Source: Planctomycetota bacterium (GTDB taxonomy: Bacteria > Planctomycetota > UBA8108 > UBA1146). Taken from it: a stretch of 16,467 nt of DNA. Positions 7,125 to 12,994 of this stretch are shown here, one piece after another. The position numbers were made by a program, and so were the translations under genes. How positions within the stretch are numbered: position 1 is the stretch's first letter; each line of letters starts with the position of its first letter. The notes beneath the pieces were generated by a model. That model was not told where the DNA came from and ran no database searches. It saw only the letters and a program-made list of their open reading frames with translations. The stretch spans positions 1 to 16,467 of the forward strand of contig NZJA01000095.1 of the NCBI GenBank assembly GCA_002691835.1, given 5' to 3'.

Positions 7125-8054
7125 CTAGCCGACCACCCATTGACGCAGTAGCAATCTTGGAGCATCCGGATCGTCCTCGTAGGCGGTGCGATCGTGCAGC
7201 GTCGTCGTGTTATCGACCCACAGCATCTCTCCACGTTTGAGGGTAAAGGTCGCCACCGAGTCCGGTTCTTCGAGGATGGCGTCGAAGCAGTCGAGGGCTT
7301 CCTGTAATCGCGGATGCGGTTTGATCTCCGCTTTTTCGTAACCCTTTTCGATCCAGAAGCGCATGTAGCGGCAGATCGGCCCGCGGGATGCGTCCCTGAC
7401 ATCAAAGACGGCGAAGCGATTGCGCAGCCGTTGGCTCTGGTCTGCTCCTGGTGTGACAATGTCGCGGTAGTGCGGTTCTTCGAGAATGCGGCACAGCTCA
7501 GGGTATTGTTGAGAAAGTTTCTGGTGGGCGAGGAGGGCGCAGGCGATGCGCGAGGCACCGCCCTCGGGTGCGGGGCGAATACAGATCAGGCCGACCAGAT
7601 CGGGCAGTACATCGACGGCGCTGGAATCGGTATGCAGGCCGGTGGCTGCTCTCGTTTGACTGACGGGGATCGCCGTCTTGGTGTAATCTCCGCCCCGGTC
7701 CCTGACTTCGTAAAGGCGACCGTAGTTGCCCAACGGAGTTCCGAGGTGAACCCCGAAGGCGAGGTAGTAGCGACGCAACAGATCATCGTCGATCAGCGCT
7801 TCCGGAGGTGCAGAGACGCGAACCACGCCGCTGCCGTGATAGACCTCTTGCCGGGTCTGAAGGGCCAACTGCTCGAGACGAGACATCCCTGCCACGGCAC
7901 CATGGGTGACTTCATCGTCGACGACTTCCGGGCAATCCCTGCGCCACTGCAGCAACTCCTCGATGATGCCCTCATCGAAATCCAGGGTGTGCTCGGTGCG
8001 CTGGGCAAGATCCGCATTGGTCCATGCTTCACGGGAGTGGGGGGCAGAGTTCAT
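7125..8054 (-). CDS. TauD/TfdA-type Fe(II)/2-oxoglutarate-dependent dioxygenase
   Basis: The 309-residue enzyme carries the facial triad of this superfamily: H141-T-D143 (in G-L-H-T-D-S-S) and distal H287 (in T-L-H-D-R). Arg300 or Arg304 in R-L-L-L-R-Q-W is the likely 2-oxoglutarate carboxylate ligand. The segment P151-D-L-V-G-L-I-C-I followed by G-G-A-S-R also fits the TauD / gamma-butyrobetaine hydroxylase clan. Family members hydroxylate, desaturate or halogenate small molecules. Here the Asp is present, so hydroxylase-type chemistry rather than halogenation is expected. I chose ATG 8054 over an upstream in-frame start because a perfect AGGAGGT lies 6 nt before it. The methyltransferase stop is 4 bp upstream, so the two are co-expressed. 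The substrate is not deducible. Confidence 0.92.
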   Translation of the reverse strand: MNSAPHSREAWTNADLAQRTEHTLDFDEGIIEELLQWRRDCPEVVDDEVTHGAVAGMSRLEQLALQTRQEVYHGSGVVRVSAPPEALIDDDLLRRYYLAFGVHLGTPLGNYGRLYEVRDRGGDYTKTAIPVSQTRAATGLHTDSSAVDVLPDLVGLICIRPAPEGGASRIACALLAHQKLSQQYPELCRILEEPHYRDIVTPGADQSQRLRNRFAVFDVRDASRGPICRYMRFWIEKGYEKAEIKPHPRLQEALDCFDAILEEPDSVATFTLKRGEMLWVDNTTTLHDRTAYEDDPDAPRLLLRQWVVG

Positions 8055-8058
8055 CGGG

Positions 8059-8067
8059 TCACCTCCT
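8059..8067 (-). promoter_or_regulatory. Ribosome binding site overlapping the upstream stop codon
   Basis: On the minus strand AGGAGGTGA (8067-8059) lies 4 nt before the dioxygenase ATG at 8054, with the AGGAGGT core 6 nt away. Its final TGA (8061-8059) is the stop codon of the methyltransferase gene. Ribosomes finishing the methyltransferase are therefore placed at the dioxygenase start. This fixes the dioxygenase start and argues for fixed co-production of the two enzymes. Confidence 0.85.
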
Positions 8068-8829
8068 GACTTTGAAGGCCATGTGCAGCGGAAGGTCTGC
8101 CAAAGGACCGAAGAAGGCCGCATCCTCTGCGATCATCTCCTCGGTGACTGCGAGCTCACGGAAATCCGGAAAGTGCACAAATCCTGCAGACCGCAGTCCG
8201 TCGAGGACATCCTGGAAAGTCTTGTGCAGGCAACGTACCGAGACTTCCGATCCATCTTTCTGGGCCATTCGACCTTCAAAAGTCTGGTCACGCCCGCTGA
8301 ACCAACCACCGGATTTGTCGAAATGAAAACTGTCGGTCCCCGTGTCCATGAAGGGGTTGACCGGGTGTGGCAGCGAAAAGATGAAGTGTCCTCCGGGAGT
8401 CAGGTGGTCATGGACCTTTTGCATGGACTGGTGCATTTGCTCAACAGTGGTGTAGTTGTAGACAAAAACTGCTGTGATCAGATCGTAGACTTCGAGGTCT
8501 GGGCTGAAGTCAGTGGCACAGCCGACCGAGTAGGAGATTCCCAGCGGGTTCTGTTTCTCATTCGCCTCAGCGAGCTCGATCATTCCTGCGCTGATATCGA
8601 TTCCTTCGAGGTGCCCGGCGGGCTCGTCAGCGGAGCGTGCCAGTTGTCGGGTGAAGTAGCCCTCACCACAGCCGAGGTCGAGAACCCTTTGATTTCCGAT
8701 GGAGGAACACCACTGAAGCAGAAAGGGACGCGCGGTCCAGTCTGACAACAATCGGGGCTCATCCCGCGCCCAATTTTTGGAGGTGTCATCAAACATGTCT
8801 CGGGAAGATCGATCTGCCATGGCATCCAT
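8059..8829 (-). CDS. Class I SAM-dependent methyltransferase
   Basis: The 256-residue protein has a Rossmann methyltransferase fold: motif I V49-L-D-L-G-C-G-E-G-Y-F, motif II ending G-I-D78-I (acidic residue for the SAM ribose), and the post-motif strand L-T-P-G-G-H-F-I-F-S at 143-152. The C-terminal half contains S-L-P-H-P near 152-156 and a W-F-S-G stretch near 176, typical of small-molecule methyltransferases of the Methyltransf_11/25 type rather than rRNA or DNA enzymes. The start is uncertain: ATG 8829 and ATG 8820 (Met4) both lack a clear Shine-Dalgarno. The gene lies directly upstream of the dioxygenase, which suggests both modify the same small molecule. A plus-strand reading frame of 279 codons (7906-8745) crosses it but has no recognisable domain. 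Confidence 0.9.
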   Translation of the reverse strand: MDAMADRSSRDMFDDTSKNWARDEPRLLSDWTARPFLLQWCSSIGNQRVLDLGCGEGYFTRQLARSADEPAGHLEGIDISAGMIELAEANEKQNPLGISYSVGCATDFSPDLEVYDLITAVFVYNYTTVEQMHQSMQKVHDHLTPGGHFIFSLPHPVNPFMDTGTDSFHFDKSGGWFSGRDQTFEGRMAQKDGSEVSVRCLHKTFQDVLDGLRSAGFVHFPDFRELAVTEEMIAEDAAFFGPLADLPLHMAFKVRR

Positions 8830-8933
8830 TTCGAAAACAGTTCATTGAACCGGGTCTATTCTAAGTGTGCAGGACGCTGATTCCCAGAGGTCGTTGCAGG
8901 TGCGGGGCCCCCGTTTCAGCCTGTCTCCTTCGA

Positions 8934-9179
8934 TCAGGTATTCTCGTCGGGAGGGTCGATAATCTCTGCCAGGGAACGAATCTCCTCTCCACTGAGGATG
9001 TTCCTCTCTTGCAATCGTTGCATCAGCATCGTGACCAACAACTCGAGCTGTTCATTCTCTTCTTCGAGAGAGGAATATTGAGAACCCGGTAAACCAGTTA
9101 AATCTGCTGTTTTTACCCCATGGATGGACTGCCAGTCCCTCCATGCTCTGGCGGGTGGATTTGATTCGACTGCGGACAA
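8934..9179 (-). CDS. Small coiled-coil hypothetical protein
   Basis: The 81-residue frame is hydrophilic and acidic. Residues 38-60 (L-E-E-E-N-E-Q-L-E-L-L-V-T-M-L-M) have the heptad pattern of a short coiled coil. They are followed by Q-E-R-N-I-L-S-G-E-E-I-R-S-L-A-E, a helix-turn-helix-like pattern seen in small proteins where a leucine-rich helix precedes an I-L-S/T-x-E-E-I motif. The only start available after the in-frame stop that immediately precedes it is TTG 9179 (or an internal codon), and no strong Shine-Dalgarno is visible. It lies 104 bp upstream of the methyltransferase on the same strand and may be the first gene of that operon. I do not recognise a named family. The designed-looking heptads are the main reason to call it. 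Confidence 0.5.
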   Translation of the reverse strand: MSAVESNPPARAWRDWQSIHGVKTADLTGLPGSQYSSLEEENEQLELLVTMLMQRLQERNILSGEEIRSLAEIIDPPDENT

Positions 9180-9271
9180 TCACCCATGCTGGGGGTTCTC
9201 TGGCCTGCTCGCTGAAACGTGAATCGAATCCCGATTCAGAAAGCGGAATGACTCTTGTTGAGCCCTCTCCA

Positions 9272-9280
9272 TGCTATGAT
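9272..9280 (+). promoter_or_regulatory. Candidate extended -10 promoter for the nfu-Rieske operon
   Basis: The sequence TGCTATGAT (9272-9280) matches an extended -10 element (TG, one base, then TATGAT). The region upstream (9252-9260) holds only a weak -35-like stretch, as expected for an extended -10 promoter. It would give a leader of about 67 nt before the Nfu ATG at 9355. It sits in the 175-bp gap between the divergent small coiled-coil gene and nfu. Confidence 0.45.
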
Positions 9281-9354
9281 TTCACTTGTGATCCTCAGGG
9301 AGTTCCGACGGTGAAGCCGGACCTTCCAGGAAGAATGAAAGGGAGCACGCTGTT

Positions 9355-9948
9355 ATGAATGAAGAACTGAAGATTCAGATCGAACCTTGGGAATCAGACT
9401 CCGACACCTGTGTTCTGCGATTGAACCGTGTGGTGGCCACCTCTCCCGAGTACTTCTCCACTGCTGAGGAAGCGGCCGATAGCCCCCTCGGAAAAAAGTT
9501 GGTGGCGATCCAGGGACTCGAAGCGGTCCTGATGCAAGATAAGGTCATCACTCTTCTGAAACCGGTCGACGGTTCAGACTGGCAGCCGATGGTCGACCAA
9601 GCCACTGATTTGGTTCGTCAGCACTTTATGGAATTTGATCGGGTGATCTCCGAGCGTAGCCGTGACATGAATGATGATGAGAAAGCGCTCTTCATCGAGA
9701 TTCAGAATCTCCTCAACTCAGACCTGAATCCTATGGTCGCTGCCCATGGTGGATTTATTGAAGTTGTCGACGTCAAGGACAACGATCTTTTCATTCATAT
9801 GGGGGGGGGTTGTCAGGGGTGTGGCATGGCCGCTGTGACTCTGCGTCAGGGAGTGGAGACATTGATTCGCCAGAAAGTTCCGACGATTCAGAATATCCAC
9901 GACTCTACGGATCATAAGGCTGGGGAGAATCCCTACTATGCCAACTGA
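9355..9948 (+). CDS. Nfu-type iron-sulfur cluster carrier (Nfu_N + NifU C-terminal domains)
   Basis: The 197-residue protein has an N-terminal Nfu_N-like domain (about 5-92; F-S-T-A-E-E-A-A-D-S-P-L-G and I-Q-G-L-E-A-V-L near 34-59). A linker leads to a NifU C-terminal domain (about 112-180) with the cluster-binding pair C153-Q-G-C156 in G-G-G-C-Q-G-C-G. Proteins of this layout receive Fe-S clusters and deliver them to apo-enzymes in the cytoplasm. The C-terminal tail (181-197) is unconserved. AAGGGAG (9339-9345) precedes the ATG by 9 nt. The three glycines before Cys153 are encoded within a run of nine G residues (9801-9809), a possible slippage site. The gene overlaps the Rieske gene by 11 bp, so the carrier may serve that partner. 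Confidence 0.93.
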   Translation: MNEELKIQIEPWESDSDTCVLRLNRVVATSPEYFSTAEEAADSPLGKKLVAIQGLEAVLMQDKVITLLKPVDGSDWQPMVDQATDLVRQHFMEFDRVISERSRDMNDDEKALFIEIQNLLNSDLNPMVAAHGGFIEVVDVKDNDLFIHMGGGCQGCGMAAVTLRQGVETLIRQKVPTIQNIHDSTDHKAGENPYYAN

Positions 9949-10276
9949 AGCCGGGGGAGATTGGCACGATCTGTGTGCCTTTGCTGAAGTCGATGCTGAA
10001 GAGCCGTTCTTCACCCAAGCCGGCGGCCGCGAGCTGATGGTGATCAGAGTGGCTGACGAGGTTTCCGTTTTTACGGATTCATGTCCTCACATTGGAGCTT
10101 CAATGATGGGAGCAATGGTGGAGGATGGGCATGTCGAATGTCCTCTCCATGGCGCCTGCTTCGATGCCCGCACCGGAAAAGTCAGCGATGGCCCGACAGA
10201 CAAAAACCTGCAGTTCCACCCGGCCAAGGTCGATGGAGACCGGGTTTTTGTGAAACTGCAGCCCGCCACTGATTAG
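9938..10276 (+). CDS. Rieske [2Fe-2S] ferredoxin
   Basis: The 112-residue protein is a stand-alone Rieske domain of the oxygenase-ferredoxin / NirD-like type. The two cluster boxes are C49-P-H51-I-G and C68-P-L-H71-G, followed by A-C-F-D and the G-K-V-S-D-G-P turn. The spacing of 16 residues between His51 and Cys68 is normal for soluble Rieske ferredoxins, which pass electrons to non-haem iron oxygenases. No catalytic oxygenase domain is attached and there is no signal peptide, so it is cytoplasmic. It overlaps the Nfu gene by 11 bp and has GGGGAG (9924-9929) as ribosome binding site. A role as electron donor to the nearby iron oxygenases is inference. A nitrite reductase small-subunit role is less likely, as no large subunit is present. 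Confidence 0.93.
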   Translation: MPTEAGGDWHDLCAFAEVDAEEPFFTQAGGRELMVIRVADEVSVFTDSCPHIGASMMGAMVEDGHVECPLHGACFDARTGKVSDGPTDKNLQFHPAKVDGDRVFVKLQPATD

Positions 10277-10347
10277 GTCCTTGTTCCGGCCACCCTCAAC
10301 GTCAGAATAGAACAAAATCTCGGTTCCCTCACTTCTTTGGAGGTCCT

Positions 10348-11184
10348 ATGTCCAATAGCAGCCTGATTAAAGCGTTGCTGATTGTATTGCTAATGCCGCT
10401 GACCGGTTGCCTGGTCGTCAAATCCGACCTTGCCAAGCTCGACGAGCAAAGTGGAGCGCTGACACTGGAGATCGACACCACCAGTGAAGCTGAAGGTGAT
10501 TCGGTCGAGGAGTCGGCCAGCGAGCCTGAAGTCGATCCTGAAAAATTGGCCGCCCAGCAAGAAAAAGTTGAAGAGCTGGAGCACAAAGTCGCCGAGATGG
10601 AGATGGATCTTCACATTGCTGAGTTGGAGCGGGAGCTCTCTCACGAAGCGCTGAATCATCGATTTGAAGAGCTTCGAAGGGCCATCGAGGAAGCGGAACA
10701 TGAAATGCATATGTTTCATGATTTCGACCGTCCGACTCGGGAGTACCAAAGCCGCCGATCGGTCGTCTTTGCAGAAACTCGCCTCAAGGATTCCCGTACT
10801 GAGTTGGAGCAGTTAGAAATGCTGTATGCCGGTTCTGAGTTAGAAGATGGAACTGCGGAGTTGGTTTTACAACGCGGTCGAATGAGCTTGGCAAGGGCTG
10901 AAGAAGCTCTCCAGCAAACACGCCGGGAGCACCAGGTCGAGATGGAAGTTCGAATCCCTCGAAGTGAGGCTCAATTGCAAAGGTCGATCGAGCGTGCAAA
11001 TCGTGATCTGGAGAGAGCTGAGACAGAGAAGGAAATCTCCAGCATTCAGGAAGAGCGAAAGTTTGACAAGATGCAGCGAGAGCTGGATGAGCAAATGGAA
11101 GAGTTGGAAAAAGCGATTCATGACCTGCGAAACATGACAGGTGTCGAGGAGCATTCCAGTCCCGTTGCTTGGGGAATCTTTTGA
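10348..11184 (+). CDS. Coiled-coil lipoprotein of unknown function
   Basis: The 278-residue protein starts with a basic/hydrophobic signal and a lipobox L-T-G-C at Cys21, so it should be lipid-anchored in a membrane. Residues 36-65 are acidic and low-complexity (Ser, Glu, Asp). Residues 68-130 and 190-265 are rich in Glu, Arg, Lys and Leu with heptad spacing and should form long alpha-helical coiled coils, separated by a short break near 128-140. No enzyme motif is visible. GGAGG (10339-10343) lies 4 nt before the ATG and fixes the start. The stop overlaps the next gene's likely TTG start in a TTGA tetranucleotide, so the lipoprotein and the secreted toroid protein are probably co-translated partners. 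Confidence 0.88.
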   Translation: MSNSSLIKALLIVLLMPLTGCLVVKSDLAKLDEQSGALTLEIDTTSEAEGDSVEESASEPEVDPEKLAAQQEKVEELEHKVAEMEMDLHIAELERELSHEALNHRFEELRRAIEEAEHEMHMFHDFDRPTREYQSRRSVVFAETRLKDSRTELEQLEMLYAGSELEDGTAELVLQRGRMSLARAEEALQQTRREHQVEMEVRIPRSEAQLQRSIERANRDLERAETEKEISSIQEERKFDKMQRELDEQMEELEKAIHDLRNMTGVEEHSSPVAWGIF

Positions 11185-12449
11185 TCGTTACTTCACTCAT
11201 CCTTCTGAGTCAGCTTCTGGTTAATCCAGCCTCCGCAGCAGAGCCGCTGGAGGATTGGCGTGTTGAGACCCGTGCTGGCCTCGAAAAGGCCGTCCAATTC
11301 CTTCTCGACCATCAGGAGGAAGACGGAGCTTTCGGTCACTGGCGCAATCCACTCTCCCCCGATGACAAGAATTGGATGGTTCCTGAGCAGCATTTTGCTT
11401 TTCAGGTTGCGATTACCGGGATCTGTTGCGTCACGTTGATGGATCTGGGTTCTGATCTTCCGGATGGAGGCGAGCAAGCTCTGGAGCGAGCCCTCGACAA
11501 CATCTGTGAAAATGGCCGAAGAAAAAGGATTGCCAATTGGGATACCGATAACCTCTGGGGGTACGTCTATGTCCTGGAGGCGGTGGCTCGGGCGTTAGCT
11601 GAACCGGAATTACGATTTGGCCCTGAGCGCCGCGCGCGCCTGAGGAAATTGGGTGAAGACCTGATTGTGACCCTCGGAAATTATCAGAGTCCAGACGGCG
11701 GCTGGGCCTACTACGACAATTCCCCCTTCACTCGTCGACCCACGTGGGGAACTTCATTTGTGACTGCTTCGCTGTTACTGATCTTTGAGCAGTGTGAACA
11801 GATTGGGCTGGAAGTCCCTGACAAAATGCAGGAGCGAGGACTTCGGGCTCTTCGCAGAACTCGCCTTCCCAATGGTGCCTATGATTACAACATCGATCCG
11901 ATCCAGACGACGCGGAACTTGCTCTCCATCAATCAGATCAAAGGATCTCTTTGTCGGATTCAGGTCGGAAACCTCGCATTGAGAAGACTCGGAGACCCGG
12001 ACGAGATCACGAACGAAAATATCGTGACTGGACTCGATCAACTCATGAGACACCACAAGTTTATCTCACTGTCCCGTGGTCGGATCTATCCTCATGAAGC
12101 CTATTATGCCAATAGTGGGTATTTCTTCTTTTACGGGCATTACTACGCTGCGGATGTGATCCGTCAGTTGCCATGGGATCTGCGCGAGCAGTGGTGGCCA
12201 CGCCTGTGTCAGAAGATTCTTGAGACTCAAGAAGAAGACGGATCGATGTGGGATTACGCTTTCTTCTCTTACCACAGAGTTTACGGAACCGCTTGGTCGA
12301 TATCAGTTCTCGCCAAGGCCTTGGCTGATCACGAGAATCTGCGGGTTCCCGCAAAGGGGAAGCCGAATGGCTTTTCGGGACAAGAATCAGAGAAGGAAAG
12401 CCGTGAGGAACCGGTGGAGACTCCTCGGGAGCCTCAAAAGCTACGCTGA
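11181..12449 (+). CDS. Secreted prenyltransferase/squalene-oxidase-repeat (alpha-alpha toroid) protein
   Basis: From TTG 11181 the protein has 422 residues: a signal peptide (about 1-20, with A-S-A before the mature A-E-P) and a helical body. Repeats end in aromatic QW-like turns: E-D-G-A-F-G-H-W, S-P-D-G-G-W-A-Y-Y, L-P-N-G-A-Y-D-Y and E-D-G-S-M-W-D-Y. These are typical of the squalene-cyclase / prenyltransferase toroid superfamily. The squalene-hopene cyclase D-x-D-D motif is not seen, so an active triterpene cyclase is unlikely. Secreted members of this fold are common in planctomycetes and mostly uncharacterised. TTG 11181 is preferred over TTG 11169 because GGGGA (11171-11175) is correctly spaced and the start forms a TTGA overlap with the lipoprotein stop. 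The C-terminal 45 residues are charged and probably disordered. Confidence 0.88.
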   Translation: MIVTSLILLSQLLVNPASAAEPLEDWRVETRAGLEKAVQFLLDHQEEDGAFGHWRNPLSPDDKNWMVPEQHFAFQVAITGICCVTLMDLGSDLPDGGEQALERALDNICENGRRKRIANWDTDNLWGYVYVLEAVARALAEPELRFGPERRARLRKLGEDLIVTLGNYQSPDGGWAYYDNSPFTRRPTWGTSFVTASLLLIFEQCEQIGLEVPDKMQERGLRALRRTRLPNGAYDYNIDPIQTTRNLLSINQIKGSLCRIQVGNLALRRLGDPDEITNENIVTGLDQLMRHHKFISLSRGRIYPHEAYYANSGYFFFYGHYYAADVIRQLPWDLREQWWPRLCQKILETQEEDGSMWDYAFFSYHRVYGTAWSISVLAKALADHENLRVPAKGKPNGFSGQESEKESREEPVETPREPQKLR

Positions 12450-12523
12450 CCGGTCTCGCTGTTCGTGGGGGAAGATTCGGAAATTGCTCTCATGAAAACC
12501 GAGTCGCAGGTCTCTGGAAATCG

Positions 12524-12547
12524 TCACTGAATAAATCACTGAATAAA
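12524..12547. repeat. 12-bp perfect tandem duplication
   Basis: TCACTGAATAAA occurs twice in direct succession (12524-12535 and 12536-12547) in the non-coding region between the toroid gene and the terminator. It resembles a simple slippage duplication, and no function is apparent. Confidence 0.9.
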
Positions 12548-12572
12548 ATTGAGTCACAGGAAACAGTGGATG

Positions 12573-12611
12573 AAAAAAAGGGTGCGGAGATGACTCTCCG
12601 CACCCTTTTTT
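12573..12611. terminator. Strong bidirectional intrinsic terminator
   Basis: An 11-bp GC-rich stem (GGGTGCGGAGA at 12580-12590 with TCTCCGCACCC at 12595-12605) around a TGAC loop is flanked by seven A (12573-12579) and six T (12606-12611). It therefore terminates transcripts from both sides: the lipoprotein-toroid operon on the plus strand and the small Cys-rich lipoprotein on the minus strand, whose stop codon is 15 bp away. Confidence 0.95.
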
Positions 12612-12625
12612 ATTGAAAACTCAAA

Positions 12626-12808
12626 CTACTTGCAGGAACCGCAGCAGCTGTCCTTCTCGGAACCGCACTCGGCTGCTTTGTCAGCACATGAAGTGGCACA
12701 CGCGGAAGCGGCGCACTCAGACTTCTCTTCGCCACCCTGAGGAGCAAAGATACAACCAGCGGTGGAAAGACCGCCAACAACGACAAGAGCAAGAAGAAGC
12801 TTTTTCAT
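12626..12808 (-). CDS. Small cysteine-rich lipoprotein (60 residues)
   Basis: The 60-residue protein has a textbook lipoprotein signal: M-K-K, a Leu/Val core and lipobox S-T-A-G-C at Cys19. The mature part has 42 residues, eight of them Cys: the lipidated Cys19, then 32, 37, 41, 48, 55, 56 and 59. It ends C-C-G-S-C-K and is otherwise rich in Ala, Ser, Glu and Lys. The spacing resembles metal-binding (metallothionein-like) or disulfide-rich peptides. No named family is recognised. AAGGAGAG sits 5 nt before ATG 12808, and its own strong terminator follows, so it is a monocistronic, probably well-expressed gene. A short hairpin (12826-12839) lies in its leader. Metal storage or envelope stress functions are guesses. 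Confidence 0.85.
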   Translation of the reverse strand: MKKLLLALVVVGGLSTAGCIFAPQGGEEKSECAASACATSCADKAAECGSEKDSCCGSCK

Positions 12809-12965
12809 CTAACTCTCCTTTCCTGGCCGCCTGTGCGGCATGACTTGGGAAATGCAATATCGGGAGCAACCAAACTCCCTGAACCTACGATTTAAGCAGG
12901 TTTCTTCGGCAACTCAACGGGATTTCTTGCGAGAGAGTTCCTGTTGTGGTGCAGATTCCCCAAAT

Positions 12966-12988
12966 TTGCCTGATGAGCCTGCAGGCAA
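12966..12988 (-). terminator. Possible hairpin terminator after the GHL10 gene
   Basis: TTGCCTG (12966-12972) and CAGGCAA (12982-12988) form a 7-bp stem with a 9-nt loop, 6 bp beyond the stop codon of the GHL10 lipoprotein on the minus strand. The stem is followed only by ATTTGG rather than a T-run, so any termination would be weak or factor-dependent. The rest of the 186-bp gap up to the Cys-rich lipoprotein must carry that gene's promoter, but I see no clear consensus boxes. Confidence 0.3.
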
Positions 12989-12994
12989 CCCGAT

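Noticed and set aside
7314..8069. Plus-strand 251-codon frame across the dioxygenase
   Set aside because: It lies antisense to the H-x-D...H dioxygenase with its perfect ribosome binding site. Its composition looks like a shadow of GC-rich codons.
7906..8745. Plus-strand 279-codon reading frame across the methyltransferase
   Set aside because: It is longer than the methyltransferase itself, but it shows no domain or signal, while the minus strand carries the complete SAM motifs and a coupled downstream gene.
9143..9358. Plus-strand 71-codon frame upstream of nfu
   Set aside because: It overlaps both the small coiled-coil gene and the candidate extended -10 promoter, and its composition is not protein-like.
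12492..12593. Two mini-ORFs before the terminator hairpin (about 12 and 7 codons), suggesting attenuation
   Set aside because: No gene follows on the plus strand for an attenuator to control, since the next gene is convergent. The hairpin is explained as a shared terminator.
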